64,000 nt of DNA, taken from assembly GCF_002906575.1 (NCBI RefSeq), contig NZ_CP026310.1, forward strand, positions 173,004 through 237,003. The letters run 5' to 3'. The notes under the pieces are model-generated. The model was not told the DNA's origin. It saw nothing but the letters and a program-made list of their open reading frames with translations, and did not search any database. The position numbers were made by a program, and so were the translations under genes. The DNA is from Salinigranum rubrum (GTDB lineage Archaea; Halobacteriota; Halobacteria; Halobacteriales; Haloferacaceae). This document shows, in pieces, positions 63,240 to 64,000 of this stretch. Numbering within the stretch: position 1 is the first letter of the stretch; each line of letters starts with the position of its first letter.

Positions 63240-63625
63240 ATGACCCTTCAGTACACAAGGTATACGGCCCTGTACGTGTCGGACCAGGATCGCGCCCTCG
63301 ATTTCTACGAAAAGCTGGGTCTGGAGAAGCGCGACGATATGAGCGGGCCCTTTGGGCGCTGGCTGACCGTTGCCCCACCAGGCGACCGGCATGAAATCCT
63401 ACTCTGGCCCGGCACGCCCAGAGGCCGGAGTCAGCGACCGAGGAGTTCCGTCCCGGACTCGTCTTTCTCGAATACGACGATCTTCGCAAGGACGTCGAGC
63501 GCATGCGGTCCGAGGGGGTCAAGTTCGACGGAGAGGCGCCAATCGCGTACGAGTTTGGCCTGCGCGCTGAGACATCCGACCCGGATGGAAACCACATCGC
63601 ACTGCGACAGGACCATAATGAGTAA
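63240..63625 (+). pseudogene. VOC-family gene, frameshifted
   Basis: Start MTLQYTRYTALYVSDQDRAL, DFYEKLGLEKRDDMSGPFGR, WLTVAPPGDRHEILLWPGT; after an indel near 63420-63430 ESATEEFRPGLVFLEYDDLR, KDVERMRSEGVKFDGEAPIA, YEFGLRAETSDPDGNHIALR to 63625. The DPDGNHIALRQ end is the usual VOC C-terminus. Length about 128 aa when joined. Confidence 0.78.
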
Positions 63626-64000
63626 ATGCCACCCTGTAGATTGCGCCCGGTGCAGGCATCTTTGAATCACGCACGTGGTATCCGGCAGATATCGAGTAGA
63701 TAGTTACCCGAGTATACCTCGTTCCTCTGTAGAAACGATTCATTTTCCAGTGGGCTCTGGGATGGCCCAACCGATTATGTCATTCGTTCAAATAATCTCG
63801 CATTACGGTCCGGAAGGAAGAACCCACTAGAAACCTTACCTATCTTTCCTTCCAGGCGAGAAGAAATCGGCTCGGGAAGTCGAACAGTGGAAGGTGATCT
63901 TTCGGCAGGCCGGCGTCACGAGCGTAAGATTCCAAGTTTCGTCGAATAACGTGCTATCATCGAACCCCGCTTCGTGGGCCAGCCCTCGAGTTCGTCGCTT
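63626..64000. other. Window end without assigned gene
   Basis: No recognised gene. On the minus strand the last 150 bases encode GLAHEAGFDDSTLFDETWNL, which could be part of a gene entering from beyond the window, but I cannot assign it. Confidence 0.3.

Noticed and set aside
1..64000. tRNA or rRNA genes, tRNA-type att sites
   Set aside because: No cloverleaf-like sequence or rRNA block was noticed by reading; a covariance-model search would be needed to exclude them.

Overview
The window is accessory DNA from a halophilic archaeon (class Halobacteria). The evidence is high-GC DNA, proteins rich in Asp/Glu, bacterio-opsin-activator-type (HTH_10) regulators, an F420-type LLM oxidoreductase, receiver-PAS signalling proteins, IS6 and IS1341/TnpB elements of haloarchaeal type, and short or leaderless gene starts often joined by ATGA overlaps. 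No rRNA, tRNA or core housekeeping gene was seen. A ParA partition locus suggests a (mega)plasmid or an integrated plasmid segment.

Layout. (1) 0.5-10.1 kb: a catabolic cluster with a two-subunit Rieske ring-hydroxylating dioxygenase, a small unknown protein, an alpha/beta hydrolase, a ThDP enzyme, an M29/2,5-dihydroxypyridine-dioxygenase-like metalloenzyme, an aspartate-dehydrogenase-like protein, an EamA transporter, a VOC protein and an IclR regulator. (2) 10.5-11.7 kb: a degraded IS6 copy beside remains of a membrane/secreted gene set. (3) 12.1-21.4 kb: plasmid-type backbone with an AddAB-like helicase-nuclease operon, a tyrosine recombinase, a long 8-bp-periodic repeat array, ParA and its small acidic partner. 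(4) 21.5-28.8 kb: amidase, small regulator pairs, an unknown nucleotide-binding-like protein, an ArdC-type pseudogene, an ACR3-like efflux gene and gene fragments. (5) 29.4-34.6 kb: USP + APC transporter operon, an apparently intact TnpB element and a frameshifted RCK potassium channel. (6) 34.8-43.2 kb: regulators, small genes, transposon stubs, an ArsR-SRPBCC unit, a second defective IS6 copy and two receiver-PAS proteins. (7) 43.5-48.3 kb: a long ATGA-coupled operon with ArsR, six SRPBCC (AHSA1) genes, three RibD/dihydrofolate-reductase-like genes and a DoxX-like protein. (8) 48.7-63.6 kb: HTH_10 regulators, LLM oxidoreductase, dienelactone hydrolase, ABC exporter, VOC, DUF1697, PLP decarboxylase and NmrA-like genes, many interrupted by single-base indels.

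The most interesting structures are the partition locus, whose upstream region is about 33 near-tandem 8-bp units of GAATCANT type repeated again at the parA start and after the partner gene; the ring-oxidation cluster; the AddAB-like pair; and a 56-bp double-hairpin insertion at the same codon in both IS6 copies. At least twenty genes or gene fragments carry 1-2 nt frameshifts with almost no in-frame stop codons. This pattern may be recent decay or sequence error, so pseudogene calls should be read with that in mind.
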